Part shown: piece by piece, positions 8,451 through 16,810 of the stretch
How the letters are laid out: each line of letters opens with the position of its first letter
Position numbering within the stretch: position 1 is the first letter of the stretch
From: Nocardioides ungokensis
GTDB lineage: Bacteria; Actinomycetota; Actinomycetes; Propionibacteriales; Nocardioidaceae
Reading direction: 5' to 3'
Length of the DNA: 64,000 nucleotides
Assembly: GCF_013466985.1 (NCBI RefSeq)
Contig: NZ_CP059164.1
Location: 1,931,001-1,995,000, forward strand
Notes under the pieces: model-generated
Told to the model about the DNA's origin: nothing
The model's database searches: none
Seen by the model: only the letters and a program-made list of their open reading frames with translations
Position numbers and translations under genes: made by a program

Positions 8451-9422
8451 GTGGACTGGTTCCTGGACGGCGAGGACGCGGCCGCGGTGGCCGCACTTCG
8501 TCACGAGTTGACCGCGTATCTGCGACGTCACGCCGCGGAGGGCAGCGAGATCGACGCTGCCGAGCTGGTCGTCGCTGAGCTGCTCGGCAACACGGTGCGG
8601 CACGCCGCAGGGCCGGTGTGGGCGACGGTGTCGTGGCCCGGCGAGTCGCCGACGCTGACCGTGCACGATCTCGGGCCCGGTTTCGATCCCGGGCTGCTCG
8701 AGTCCGCGGGGAGCCACTCCCTGGACCCGCTGCAGGAGTCGGGACGTGGGCTCTTCCTGATCAGCCAGCTCGCTCCCACGTTCGAGGCGTCCGTCAGAGA
8801 GTCCGGCGGCATGGCAGTTTCGGTCGTGCTGCCGGTGGCCCGGAAGCGAGAGACCAGTCATGACCCTCCGCGGAGGACGACGGCGGCGCTGCCGAGCTAC
8901 GACGAGGCACGCCCGGAGGGTGGGTTCGGGAAGGAGTCCTTCCTGCGTGCCCTTGTTGTGCAGCTCGCGCAGACACTCGAGTTCGAGCACGGGCCCGACG
9001 CTGCGGAGCGCGCTGTGGCGCAGGTCGGGGCCGACGTGGGCGGCCAGATGGAGGAGGAGTTCCGCCGCGCTGAGCAGATTGTCGGCAGGATGACGCCGGA
9101 GCAGATGGGGCACTGCTACACGCGGCTGAAGCACGCCATTGACGGCGGGTTCTACGTGAGCGAGGCCTCCGACGACCGGGTGGTGCTCGGGAACACCCGT
9201 TGTCCCTTCGGGGACGCGGTCCGCCGGGCGCCGTCGTTGTGCCGGATGACCTCCAGCGTCTTCGGCGGAATCGGGGCGCGCAACAACGACGGCCCGGTCA
9301 CCGTGCTGCTGGAGGAGCGCATCGCGGTGGGTGACCCCGGGTGCCGCGTCGTTGTGCGCCTGCGAGACGACGACCCGCACGGGTCCGCCTTCGGGCACAG
9401 GTACCTGCCACCCGTCGACTGA
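8451..9422 (+). CDS. Two-domain regulator: anti-sigma-type HATPase plus C-terminal CPFG (methanogen-output-like) domain
   Basis: A 323-residue protein starting at GTG 8451 with GGAGAAGG upstream. Residues 1-125 form a GHKL ATPase of the RsbW/anti-sigma type: the N-box is in LVVAELLGNTVRHA (Asn near 48), then VHDLGPGFDPG (DxGxG-like) and SGRGLFLI. After a linker, residues about 155-320 form a helical/ferredoxin-like domain with NTRCPFG (Cys251), as in MetOD1-type sensory output domains. This suggests a switch kinase or anti-sigma ATPase gated by a ligand- or redox-sensing domain. A paralogue with the same layout lies at 63,061. Confidence 0.7.
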   Translation: MDWFLDGEDAAAVAALRHELTAYLRRHAAEGSEIDAAELVVAELLGNTVRHAAGPVWATVSWPGESPTLTVHDLGPGFDPGLLESAGSHSLDPLQESGRGLFLISQLAPTFEASVRESGGMAVSVVLPVARKRETSHDPPRRTTAALPSYDEARPEGGFGKESFLRALVVQLAQTLEFEHGPDAAERAVAQVGADVGGQMEEEFRRAEQIVGRMTPEQMGHCYTRLKHAIDGGFYVSEASDDRVVLGNTRCPFGDAVRRAPSLCRMTSSVFGGIGARNNDGPVTVLLEERIAVGDPGCRVVVRLRDDDPHGSAFGHRYLPPVD

Positions 9423-9469
9423 CATGCGCCCAGCGCCTGTGTCGAGGCGCTCCGCAGGCCATGCTTTCC

Positions 9470-9640
9470 TCAGGCGACGGCGAAGTAGCGCAGGGCGACG
9501 TTGGCCCAGGCGATGACGATGGTCGTGGAGGCGACCACGAGGCCGTACTTCGTGAAGGTCCAGAAGCTGATCGGTTGGCCGTAGCGTGCCGCGATGCCGA
9601 GGACGCCAGCCAGCGGACCGAGTTGTTCGAGGACGCCGTT
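9470..9640 (-). pseudogene. C-terminal fragment of an SLC13/ArsB-type permease
   Basis: The last about 50 codons read GIAARYGQPISFWTFTKYGL followed by a membrane helix and a stop at 9470. PISFWTFTKYG and one final helix are typical of the C-terminus of Na+/dicarboxylate or arsenite-type permeases. Upstream the similarity fades and no start, other helices or signature loop are present. I read it as a decayed fragment; the upstream limit is approximate. Confidence 0.5.
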
Positions 9641-9737
9641 GTGGCCCCCGCGGCGCGGACAAGCTGAGCGACCTTGTGGGCAGCATCGGTATGGACTGCA
9701 CGATCCTGGTCTGTGTACCGGGCCGTGCCGGCGGTGA

Positions 9738-10370
9738 TCAGCGGTCGGCCCGCTTCTCGAGCTGTTGACCTCGAGGCACCGACAGGTTCCAGCGGCCACT
9801 CGGGTGGCCGATCACGAGACCGGGTGCCGCTCGCATGTCGGCCGGAAGCCAACAGGGCTCGCGCCCGGTACGCGAGGGGCCGAGCCGACTCCACACGCCC
9901 AGGACGGAGACCTGCGCCCCGGCGGGGACCGACAGTGGCTTCACGCCCAGGTTCGAGATCGGCACCCGGCGCGTCGAGAGGGCCCGGACACCGACGACGT
10001 CGTTCGGGGAATCGCCCCACACGTAGCGGGGCGCGCTGCCCGGGTTCCGCGCCGTGACAGCCATGGCGCCGCCGATGTCCCCCAGGAGATGACGCTCGAA
10101 GTCGTTGTGCACGGTCAGCGTCATGGAGAGGTCCCTCCCCGAGGCGGTTCGCCGTGAGACGACCGTGTAGACCAGTCGCACCTTCTTCTCGTACTCCCTG
10201 CAGAAGGCGCGATGGGCGACGGGAGCCGGAGGGTCCGCGGTGGGGGATGCGCCGGTCGGCGTGACGTCGGCGCGTGGCTCGGGTTCGGACTTTCCCGTCG
10301 AGCAGGCCGCCGCGAGGCACAGAACGGCCACCAGGTAGGCGGGGCGGTGCCGCGAACGTCGTAGCTGCAT
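9738..10370 (-). CDS. Putative lipoprotein of unknown function
   Basis: A 210-residue protein from ATG 10370. The N-terminus has Arg residues, a short hydrophobic core and the lipobox LAAAC (Cys about residue 20), predicting lipid anchoring outside the membrane. A Pro/Thr-rich linker follows, then a domain with strands such as SMTLTVHNDFERHLLGDIGG and GVKPLSVPAGAQVSVLGVW. I recognise no family. It stands alone, divergent from the GH12 gene. Confidence 0.65.
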   Translation of the reverse strand: MQLRRSRHRPAYLVAVLCLAAACSTGKSEPEPRADVTPTGASPTADPPAPVAHRAFCREYEKKVRLVYTVVSRRTASGRDLSMTLTVHNDFERHLLGDIGGAMAVTARNPGSAPRYVWGDSPNDVVGVRALSTRRVPISNLGVKPLSVPAGAQVSVLGVWSRLGPSRTGREPCWLPADMRAAPGLVIGHPSGRWNLSVPRGQQLEKRADR

Positions 10371-10575
10371 CGGCGGCCTCCGGGCGGTCGGTTCCTCAGG
10401 GTACGCCGTGAAGGGGGTCGCCCCGGCTCCCCCAAGTGGGGTAGCGCGCCGCGCACGAGGCTCCAATCGTGGGTAGCGTCGCCGACCGGCACCTGGTCAC
10501 GGGTCCGGCTCTCGGACGTATCCACGACGGAGTTGCCGTGTCACTGTCAGCCCCCGGACAGGGAGAAATACCCAC

Positions 10576-11622
10576 ATGAAGCACTTTCGGATCCTGTGCG
10601 CCCTGGCGCTGGGATGCATGACTCTGGTCGCGGTCGGCGTCGCGTACGCGAACACCGGCGCAACGCACTCCCATGCGAGGTCGCTCAAGGGCTACTGCGC
10701 CCGGCACCCGCACAGACCAAGGTGCACCACGCCGGCACCGACCCCCACTGCCGCGCCCACGCACACGGCGACGCCCACGCCGACGCCTACGGCCGCGGCG
10801 ACCCCGACACGGACGCCCACCCCCACCAGTACTCCGACAGCTACGGCCACGGCGACCCCCACACGGACGCCCACCCCCACCAGCACTCCGACGTCCACCC
10901 CGACGTCCACGGCGACGCCCACCACCACCCCGTCGCAGTCCGGCACCTGTCAGGACGCCAACGCGAAGTACATCTGGAACGACTGGTCGAACGGCCCGGT
11001 CGGTGACTACTACGCCGATGCCGACTGGTGGGCCACCGGCGGGTACACGTTCGCGCAGAAGACGGTCGTCTGCGACTACAACTCGTGGTACGTGCAGGCC
11101 ACGGCCGACAACTCCAAGGGCGACGGCGCCGTCAAGTCGTACCCGAACGTCCACCTCGACTACCACGACTGGGGCACCGGCAAGGAGCCTGCGATCTCGT
11201 CGTTCAACACGATGACCTCGCAGTTCGCCCACACCAGCCCCGGGGTCGGGATCTACGACGTCGCCTACGACATCTGGCTCAACGGAGTCGCCGACTCGAA
11301 CTCCACCGAGCTCATGATCTGGACCGACAACCACAACCAGGTCCCGTCCGGCTCGAAGGTCGGCCAGGTGACGTTGTCGGGTCACACGTGGGACGTGTGG
11401 TCCAGCGACTCCAACCACTACATCGCGTTCGTCCCGGCGAACGGTGCCTCCCTCACCAGCGGCACCCTCGACCTGCTCGGCTTCTACAAGTACCTCATGT
11501 CCGCCGGTCGCCTGCCGACCAACAGCACCGTCGGCCAGGTCGACTACGGGGTCGAAGTCGTCTCGACCGATGGCAAGCCCGCACGTTGGGACTTCACCAA
11601 CTTCAACGTGTCCACGTCCTGA
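10576..11622 (+). CDS. Secreted glycoside hydrolase family 12 (endoglucanase/xyloglucanase-like)
   Basis: A 348-residue protein from ATG 10576, with AGGGAG upstream. Layout: signal peptide (about 1-25), a short Cys-containing segment, a long Thr/Pro linker (about 50-122), then a GH12 jelly-roll domain. The nucleophile is Glu245 in ELMIWTD and the acid/base Glu327 in [20 protein letters not shown] and AYDIWLN also fit. GH12 enzymes cleave beta-1,4-glucan or xyloglucan with retention. The linker sits before the catalytic domain, and no recognisable carbohydrate-binding module is attached. Confidence 0.85.
   Translation: MKHFRILCALALGCMTLVAVGVAYANTGATHSHARSLKGYCARHPHRPRCTTPAPTPTAAPTHTATPTPTPTAAATPTRTPTPTSTPTATATATPTRTPTPTSTPTSTPTSTATPTTTPSQSGTCQDANAKYIWNDWSNGPVGDYYADADWWATGGYTFAQKTVVCDYNSWYVQATADNSKGDGAVKSYPNVHLDYHDWGTGKEPAISSFNTMTSQFAHTSPGVGIYDVAYDIWLNGVADSNSTELMIWTDNHNQVPSGSKVGQVTLSGHTWDVWSSDSNHYIAFVPANGASLTSGTLDLLGFYKYLMSAGRLPTNSTVGQVDYGVEVVSTDGKPARWDFTNFNVSTS
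10735..10930 (+). repeat. Thr-Pro-coding tandem repeats within the GH12 linker
   Basis: Low-complexity ACNCCN-type DNA encoding TPT motifs. It contains a clear 54-bp imperfect duplication, with units starting at 10787 and 10841 and the copies differing at only a few positions. It is a coding minisatellite prone to length change, not a CRISPR array (no spacers). Confidence 0.8.
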
Positions 11623-11668
11623 ACCACCTCGGGTCGGCCTGCTCCAGCGGGCCGGCCCGGGAGTGGGC

Positions 11669-12813
11669 TCAGAGCCGAGCCATGATGTCGTTTGCCGTGT
11701 CGCGGGCGGACGGGCCGACGCCGGCCAGCGTCGCCGACGCGGGGCCGACCCAGTCGCCGTACCCGACCAGGTAGAGCCGCGGTTCGCGCCGCACCCGGGT
11801 CCCGGAGGGTCCGCCGACCTCGACCCGGCCGGCCTCGCCGTGCAGGCGGAGCCCCGTCAGGTGGCGCAGGGCCGGCCGGAACCCCGTGCACCAGATCACC
11901 GCGTCGGCGGCCCGCTCGGTGCCGTCCGCCCAGGCGACTCCGGTCGGGGTGAGCCGGGTGAACATCGGGTGGGGCTCGAGGACGCCGCGCTCGCGGGCGT
12001 CCACCACGCTCGGCACCATGACAATGTCACCGAGTCCCGCGACGCCGCTGTGCTCGTGCCCCTCGCTCAGGGCCCGGATGCGTGCCCTCGCGGTGGCGAA
12101 GAGCACCCGGCCGTCGACGTCGTCGGCAGGAACCCCGGCGGTCGGACGGTCACCCACGTCGTCTCAGCGACCCTCGACACCTCGGCCAGAATCTGTGCGG
12201 CCGAGTTGCCGCCACCCACGACGACCACCCGTCGACCCGCGAGCTCGCCGGGTGCTTGGTACTGCGCCGCGTGCAGCTGCCGTCCCCGGAACTCGCGCAT
12301 CCCCGGGTACGCCGGCCAGAACGGTCGGTCCCAGGTCCCGGTCGCGGAGACGACGAACCTCGCCGCCGCGGTCACCTCGCCCGCCGCCACCGTCATCGGG
12401 CCTTCTGGGTCGTCGTCGGCGCGGGCCACGGAGGTGACCCGGTGCGGACGCAGCACGTGCAGGTCGTAGCGCGCCTCGTAGCGGGTCAGGTAGTCCACCA
12501 CGTGGGTGCGGGGCGGGAAGCCGAGCCTGCTCTCGTCCCAGGCGGGCATCATCCAGCCGGGCAGCGAGGAGTACGTCGCGGGGGAGAAGAGCCTGAGGCC
12601 CTCCCACATGTGCGGCCAGGAGCCGCCGGGCTCGGCGCCGGCGTCGAGGACCGCGAAGTCCTCGCCGGGCGTGAGCCCGGCCCGCCGCAGGTAGAACGCG
12701 GTCGCCAGCCCCGCCTGCCCGCCACCGATGATGATGACCCGGGTGTCGAGGCGCACGAGATCCGCTCGCGCGTCAGCCGACGGAGACGAGCGCGGGACCC
12801 GTGCCGGCATCAT
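11669..12813 (-). pseudogene. Flavin-containing monooxygenase (CzcO-like), frameshifted near 12130
   Basis: The N-terminal two thirds (12813 to about 12130) carry the FAD motif IIIGGGQAGLATAFYL, a GxWxxM-type loop PGGSWPHMWEGLRLFSP, and the NADP motif VVVGGGNSAAQILAE. The C-terminal third continues in another frame ([36 protein letters not shown]) to the stop at 11669. The join lies between FLP and DDVDG and fits one lost base. The N-terminus is uncertain: another frame from an ATG near 12871 begins MSATTAAQ, as some relatives do, so a second indel is possible. Such enzymes oxidise soft nucleophiles; the substrate is unknown. Confidence 0.75.
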
Positions 12814-12923
12814 TGTGCGGGCACCGACCGGGGGAGTGGGGCAGCTCCTGTGCGGCGGTGGTCGCGCTCATGCGATCAGCCTAGGGTTCGGACGCCGGCT
12901 GCTCCGGCCGCGTCCCGGCCCCA

Positions 12924-14327
12924 CTAGCGTCGGACGGGGTCCACGTCCGTCAGCTCGACGCCGAGCCGGCTGCCTGCCGCCCGCAGGGAGGCGGCGCTCT
13001 CAGCCCGGTAGAGCTCCTCGGGCGAGTGGACCGGACGCCCGATGCGTTCGGCCAGCCACCCGGCGTCGCGCTCGGCGCCGCCCTGCTCGGCCGCCACCGA
13101 CCCGGCGTCGGTGAGGTTGGAGGCGAAGATGCCCGCCGCGGAGCGGGGCAGGAAGTCCTCGTAGACGATCGGCTCGGGCTCCAGCCAGCCACTGTCGACG
13201 AGCTCGGCCAGCGACTCCGGTGGCGCCGCGGCCGGATGGTCGTCCCTGGGTCGGTAGGTGAAGAAGCCCAGGCCGCGCTGCCACAGGTCGCGCTCGCTCG
13301 GCGGCATCAGCTCCCGCCACACCTCGCCCGCGATCTCGTCACGGTCGCTCGCGCCCCCGCGGGCTCGCTGGTCCACGGTCGCCACGGCAGCGTCGTACAG
13401 GTCACGGCCTGCGGGCGTCAGTGCGATGCCACGAGCCTCGACCTCACCGAAGCGCACCCGAAGCGCACCCTGCGAGACGCTCCCGTCGGGGTCGCGGAAC
13501 AGCCGTGGCTCGTCGAGCGCGCGGAACGAGGTCTGCCGCAGCAGCACGTCGGGGCCCTCCCACCGCGGCGGACCCTGGATCCGGTCGATCATCGTGATGC
13601 CGCGGGCCTGCATGCTCCGGTACAGGTCGTCGATGTCGAGCACGCGCGGGGTCAGGTGGTTGATGTGGGTCGTCGTCACGCCGCCGATGTCGGCGGCGAC
13701 GCCGGACACCCGTGCGAGCTCGGCGTACCAGGCGCGGTCGACCGGCTCGGGGGAGAGGGCGAACGCGCCGGCGGCGAGGTCGAGGAACCGATCCGCTGCA
13801 ACCCGATCCAGGCCCCCTTCGGCCTCTGCCTGGTCTGCGAGCCCCATGAGCTCGTCGGGGAACAGCCAGCGGGCGCGGATGAACGCCTTGAGCCGCTGCT
13901 CCAGGTCGGAGTCGAAGAACCGGCGGTCCTCCGGCACCAGCATCGAGGTGAACACCCGGAACGGGTTCCTGGCCAGCTCGTCGCGGTCGACGGGCCGGAA
14001 CGCGGTCGACACGACGGGTATCGCCTGCGGCTGGGCGTCCCGCAGGTCGTAGAAGCCGGTGGGCTGCATCCCCAGTGCCCCGAAGACCCGCGCGACCTGG
14101 GCAAGCTCCTCGGGACTTCCGACGCGGATCGCACCGTGCCGTTCGCGGGTGACCCGCGCGATGGTGCCGAGCCGCTCGGCCGCGGCACCGTCGCGGTCGA
14201 GCACTCGCTGGTTCACGTCATGGGCGACCTCGACCAGGGTCGTGTACGCCGGAACCTCGGTGCCGTAGAGGGCCGAGAGGCGTGCCGCGAACTCGGCGCG
14301 CAGGGACGTGGTGCCGACGTGCGTCAT
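12924..14327 (-). CDS. hglS: 2-oxoadipate dioxygenase/decarboxylase (HglS, DUF1338 family)
   Basis: A 467-residue protein matching DUF1338/YdcJ proteins, now known as HglS: Fe(II)-dependent conversion of 2-oxoadipate to 2-hydroxyglutarate in lysine catabolism. Seen are LYGTEVPAYTTLVEVAHDVN near the start, TTTHINHLTPRVLDIDDLY (metal-ligand His region), RVRFGEVEARGIALTPAGR (metal-ligand Glu region) and YEDFLPRSAAGIFASNL near the end. ATG 14327 overlaps the stop of the upstream SARP-like regulator (ATGA). The link with arsI and a SARP regulator is unusual for lysine catabolism. Confidence 0.85.
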   Translation of the reverse strand: MTHVGTTSLRAEFAARLSALYGTEVPAYTTLVEVAHDVNQRVLDRDGAAAERLGTIARVTRERHGAIRVGSPEELAQVARVFGALGMQPTGFYDLRDAQPQAIPVVSTAFRPVDRDELARNPFRVFTSMLVPEDRRFFDSDLEQRLKAFIRARWLFPDELMGLADQAEAEGGLDRVAADRFLDLAAGAFALSPEPVDRAWYAELARVSGVAADIGGVTTTHINHLTPRVLDIDDLYRSMQARGITMIDRIQGPPRWEGPDVLLRQTSFRALDEPRLFRDPDGSVSQGALRVRFGEVEARGIALTPAGRDLYDAAVATVDQRARGGASDRDEIAGEVWRELMPPSERDLWQRGLGFFTYRPRDDHPAAAPPESLAELVDSGWLEPEPIVYEDFLPRSAAGIFASNLTDAGSVAAEQGGAERDAGWLAERIGRPVHSPEELYRAESAASLRAAGSRLGVELTDVDPVRR

Positions 14328-15100
14328 GCGCCCACTGTCACCCATTCGGCAGCGACTGGGCAGCAGGGTCGGTCCGAGGGCACCGAGGCGGCGCGCCGAC
14401 GCAGCTCCTCCGCCCGCTGACCCGGTCCCAGGCCGAGCTCGTCGCGCATGACCCGGTCGAGCTCGTCGAGCTGCCGCAGCGCCGCCGGCCGGTCGCCACG
14501 GTCGAGGTAGCGCTGGGCCAGCGCGAGGTGGGCGGGTTCGTTGGTCGGGTCGGTGGCCAGGACCTGGTGCCAGTCCTCGGCCTGCTGCAGCAGCTCGGCG
14601 TGCAGGCGACTCAGGTGCTGACGTGACTCCTCGGCCCAGGGTTCGTAGAGGTCCTGGGGCAGCAGCTCGCCGCCGTACAACGCCAACGCCGCCTTCGCCG
14701 CTGCGATGCTCCCGTCGGCGACCGCTGACTCGGCCTGCTGCTGGAATCGGGCGCCATCGATCTGTACGTGGTCGTCGGGGCACAACCGCACGGTTTCCGC
14801 GTCGAGGACGACGGCCGAGCGGTGACCCATGGCGCGGCGTGCGTAGTGCGCTGCCTTGTGCAGGCGGGGCGCGGCGCGGTCGATGCGCAGATCTGGCCAC
14901 AGGGCGTCGATGACCTGCTCACGATGCAGGCACCGGCCCGGTGCCAGGGCGAGCAGCTTCACCAGGGCCGCGCCGTGGCGGCGCGACCAGTGGTGTGGCG
15001 GCAGGGCCTGGCCGTCGACCCGGACCTGGAAGCCACCGAGCAGGTGCACCTCCACCTGCACGGGAGCCTCGGCCCTGACGACCGTCGTCGGCGCGGCCAT
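14324..15100 (-). CDS. BTAD/SARP-type transcriptional regulator
   Basis: A 258-residue protein with an N-terminal winged-helix domain (LLGGFQVRVDGQALP, LVKLLALAPGRCLHREQVID, LHKAAHYARRAMG) and a C-terminal bacterial transcriptional activation domain of TPR-like helices (GGELLPQDLYEPWAEESRQ, LAQRYLDRGDRPAALRQLD). This is the SARP layout; the protein probably activates its own locus. ATG 15100 lies one base after the arsI stop, and its stop overlaps hglS, so arsI, this gene and hglS form one transcript. Confidence 0.85.
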   Translation of the reverse strand: MAAPTTVVRAEAPVQVEVHLLGGFQVRVDGQALPPHHWSRRHGAALVKLLALAPGRCLHREQVIDALWPDLRIDRAAPRLHKAAHYARRAMGHRSAVVLDAETVRLCPDDHVQIDGARFQQQAESAVADGSIAAAKAALALYGGELLPQDLYEPWAEESRQHLSRLHAELLQQAEDWHQVLATDPTNEPAHLALAQRYLDRGDRPAALRQLDELDRVMRDELGLGPGQRAEELRRRAASVPSDRPCCPVAAEWVTVGA

Positions 15101-15101
15101 C

Positions 15102-15566
15102 TCAGGACTCCTGGGCGCTGCCGGCGCAGCAGGGGGTGGCGTCGTCCGAGCCTGCGGTGCAGCACGCCCCGGTCGATGTCTGCTCCGTGGGGTTGTCGTC
15201 GAGCACGGTGTAGAACTCCCAGGCGCCGAGCGGCACGTCGGGCGCCTCGACCCACGTCTTGTCCTGGACGGCGTGGCAGCAGACGTCCACCTCGGCGGTC
15301 GTGTGCGCGAGGCCGGCGTCGCTGAACCGGCGGGTGGCGGCGCGAACGGCGGCTGTCGAGGCGACCTCCACTCCGAGGTGGTTGAGCGGGGAGGCGGCAC
15401 GCGGGTTCTCGAAGAGCACCAGCTTCAGCGGGGGGTCGGCGACGACGAAGCTCGCGTAGCCTGGTCGCTCCTTGGCCGGCTGGACCCCGAACATGTCGGC
15501 GTAGAACGTGGTGGCCGCCTCGATGTCGGCGACGTTGAGTGCGAGCTGGATGCGGCTCGTGGACAT
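15102..15566 (-). CDS. arsI: ArsI/CadI-type VOC protein (C-As lyase)
   Basis: A 154-residue vicinal-oxygen-chelate protein. Known ArsI enzymes cleave the carbon-arsenic bond of trivalent methylarsenite using Fe(II) and O2. Visible here are the adjacent substrate Cys pair at residues 96-97 (VDVCCHAVQDKTWVEAPD) and likely metal ligands Gln7, His63 and Glu117. A Cys-rich tail (ACC, PCC) could bind arsenic. GAGGAG lies six bases before ATG 15566. It is first in an operon with the SARP regulator and hglS, and divergent from a SigZ-like sigma gene. Cadmium-induced CadI is the same family, so metal specificity needs testing. Confidence 0.88.
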   Translation of the reverse strand: MSTSRIQLALNVADIEAATTFYADMFGVQPAKERPGYASFVVADPPLKLVLFENPRAASPLNHLGVEVASTAAVRAATRRFSDAGLAHTTAEVDVCCHAVQDKTWVEAPDVPLGAWEFYTVLDDNPTEQTSTGACCTAGSDDATPCCAGSAQES

Positions 15567-15720
15567 CGGAACTCCTCGGGGTCCTGCCTCCGCCTTTTGC
15601 GCAGGCAACCCCTGTAGACGAAGCCACGCGCCCGGGGACGCACGTGGCTGCACCTGGCCCTGGTTGCGTCCATCACCCGGCTGGTTCGTCTTCTACGATG
15701 AACGTGGCGGAGGTTGGCCG

Positions 15721-16323
15721 ATGTCGGACTCACGGACCGAGAGCACCCCAGGTCGTCGCGACCAGGACTGGGACGACACCCTGACCCGGTTGCGAGGCTT
15801 CGTCGCCGCACGGGTCGGGGATCCGGAGCTGGCCGCCGACATCAGCCAGGACGTCGTGGTACGCAGCATCGCGTCGGGGGCGCTGGACCGGGTGGACGAC
15901 GTCTCGGCCTGGCTCTACCGGGTGGCCCGCAACGCGATCATCGACCACTACCGGACTCGCCGCCGGTTCGACGGCGACTTCGACCTTGACCGCTGGCCCG
16001 CGCCGGACACCTCCGGGAACCTCCCCAACGACGCCACTCGTGAGCTCGCCAGGTGTCTGCAGCCGATGCTGGGTCGGCTGCACGCGACCGCTCGAGACGC
16101 CCTGACCCGCGTGGACCTGGACGGGCAGACCCACCGGGAGGCAGCGGAGCAGCTCGGCATCTCCGTGTCCGGCATGAAGTCACGGGTGCAGCGCGCTCGA
16201 CGTGAGCTCAGGGAACAACTGACGGCCTGCTGCCGGATCCGGACGGACACGACCGGCGCGGTCGCCGACTACGCACCGAACGCCGGCTCCTGCGGTTGCG
16301 ACAGCGACTCGCGAAAGCCTTGA
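15721..16323 (+). CDS. ECF sigma factor of the SigZ type with Cys-rich C-terminal tail
   Basis: A 200-residue protein from ATG 15721 with GGAGG upstream. Region 2 is seen in ADISQDVVVRSI and VSAWLYRVARNAIIDHYRTRRR; region 4 in THREAAEQLGISVSGMKSRVQRARREL. After region 4 comes a short extension with Cys170-Cys171 and Cys191/Cys193, resembling the C-terminal extension of SigZ-like factors. No anti-sigma gene is adjacent. The Cys cluster and divergent arsI suggest direct metalloid or thiol sensing by the sigma factor itself (inference). Confidence 0.85.
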   Translation: MSDSRTESTPGRRDQDWDDTLTRLRGFVAARVGDPELAADISQDVVVRSIASGALDRVDDVSAWLYRVARNAIIDHYRTRRRFDGDFDLDRWPAPDTSGNLPNDATRELARCLQPMLGRLHATARDALTRVDLDGQTHREAAEQLGISVSGMKSRVQRARRELREQLTACCRIRTDTTGAVADYAPNAGSCGCDSDSRKP

Positions 16324-16327
16324 CAGC

Positions 16328-16343
16328 CAACGCCTGAGCGTTG
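16328..16343. terminator. Short hairpin between convergent genes
   Basis: CAACGC-CTGA-GCGTTG forms a 6-bp stem with a 4-base loop between the sigma-factor stop (16323) and the convergent gene end (16350). There is no U-tract, as is common in high-GC actinobacteria. Confidence 0.45.
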
Positions 16344-16349
16344 TGGGGC

Positions 16350-16703
16350 TCAACGGCCGACGGTGGTGAAGGCCTCGAGGCGCTGTCCGCTGTCGAGCCA
16401 CTCGACGAGCGACGAGAAGGCCGTCTCGGCCTCGGATCTGTTCAGGCCGTCCAGCCGGAGGCTCCCGGTGAGACTCGATCGGTCGACGGGCTCGGCAGAC
16501 ACGATCCACTGGCGTCGAAAGACGGTGAGATGGAGGAGCCACCCCAGCAGCCCCAGCAGGCCGGGCAGCACCGTGAGCCAGTTGATCGGATCGGCACGGT
16601 CGGTCAGGTCCCGCAGCTCACTCCCGCGTGGCCGGCACCTGACCCGCAGCGACGAGCCGTCGGAGCGGATCACACGGTCGAACGGCCCCTGGTCGCTTCT
16701 CAC
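16350..16703 (-). CDS. Small membrane protein of unknown function
   Basis: A 117-residue protein. GTG 16703 is chosen because GGGAGGG lies eight bases upstream and no ATG exists nearby in frame. One strong membrane helix (about residues 36-58, NWLTVLPGLLGLLGWLLHLTVF) separates an N-terminal basic/beta-like part from a C-terminal acidic helical part. I recognise no family. It converges on the sigma-factor gene and is divergent from the NOS gene. Confidence 0.6.
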   Translation of the reverse strand: MRSDQGPFDRVIRSDGSSLRVRCRPRGSELRDLTDRADPINWLTVLPGLLGLLGWLLHLTVFRRQWIVSAEPVDRSSLTGSLRLDGLNRSEAETAFSSLVEWLDSGQRLEAFTTVGR

Positions 16704-16810
16704 GCGCCGAACCCTCCCACGCCCGTGGAAGTCACGCTCGAGTTCAGAAATTGTCTGGACCGGGGTTTGGACCGGGTGGATGCGGGGATCACGTCTTCCG
16801 AGGGAGTGAC

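Noticed and set aside
10735..10930. CRISPR-like array
   Set aside because: It is an in-frame Thr-Pro-coding minisatellite with no unique spacers.
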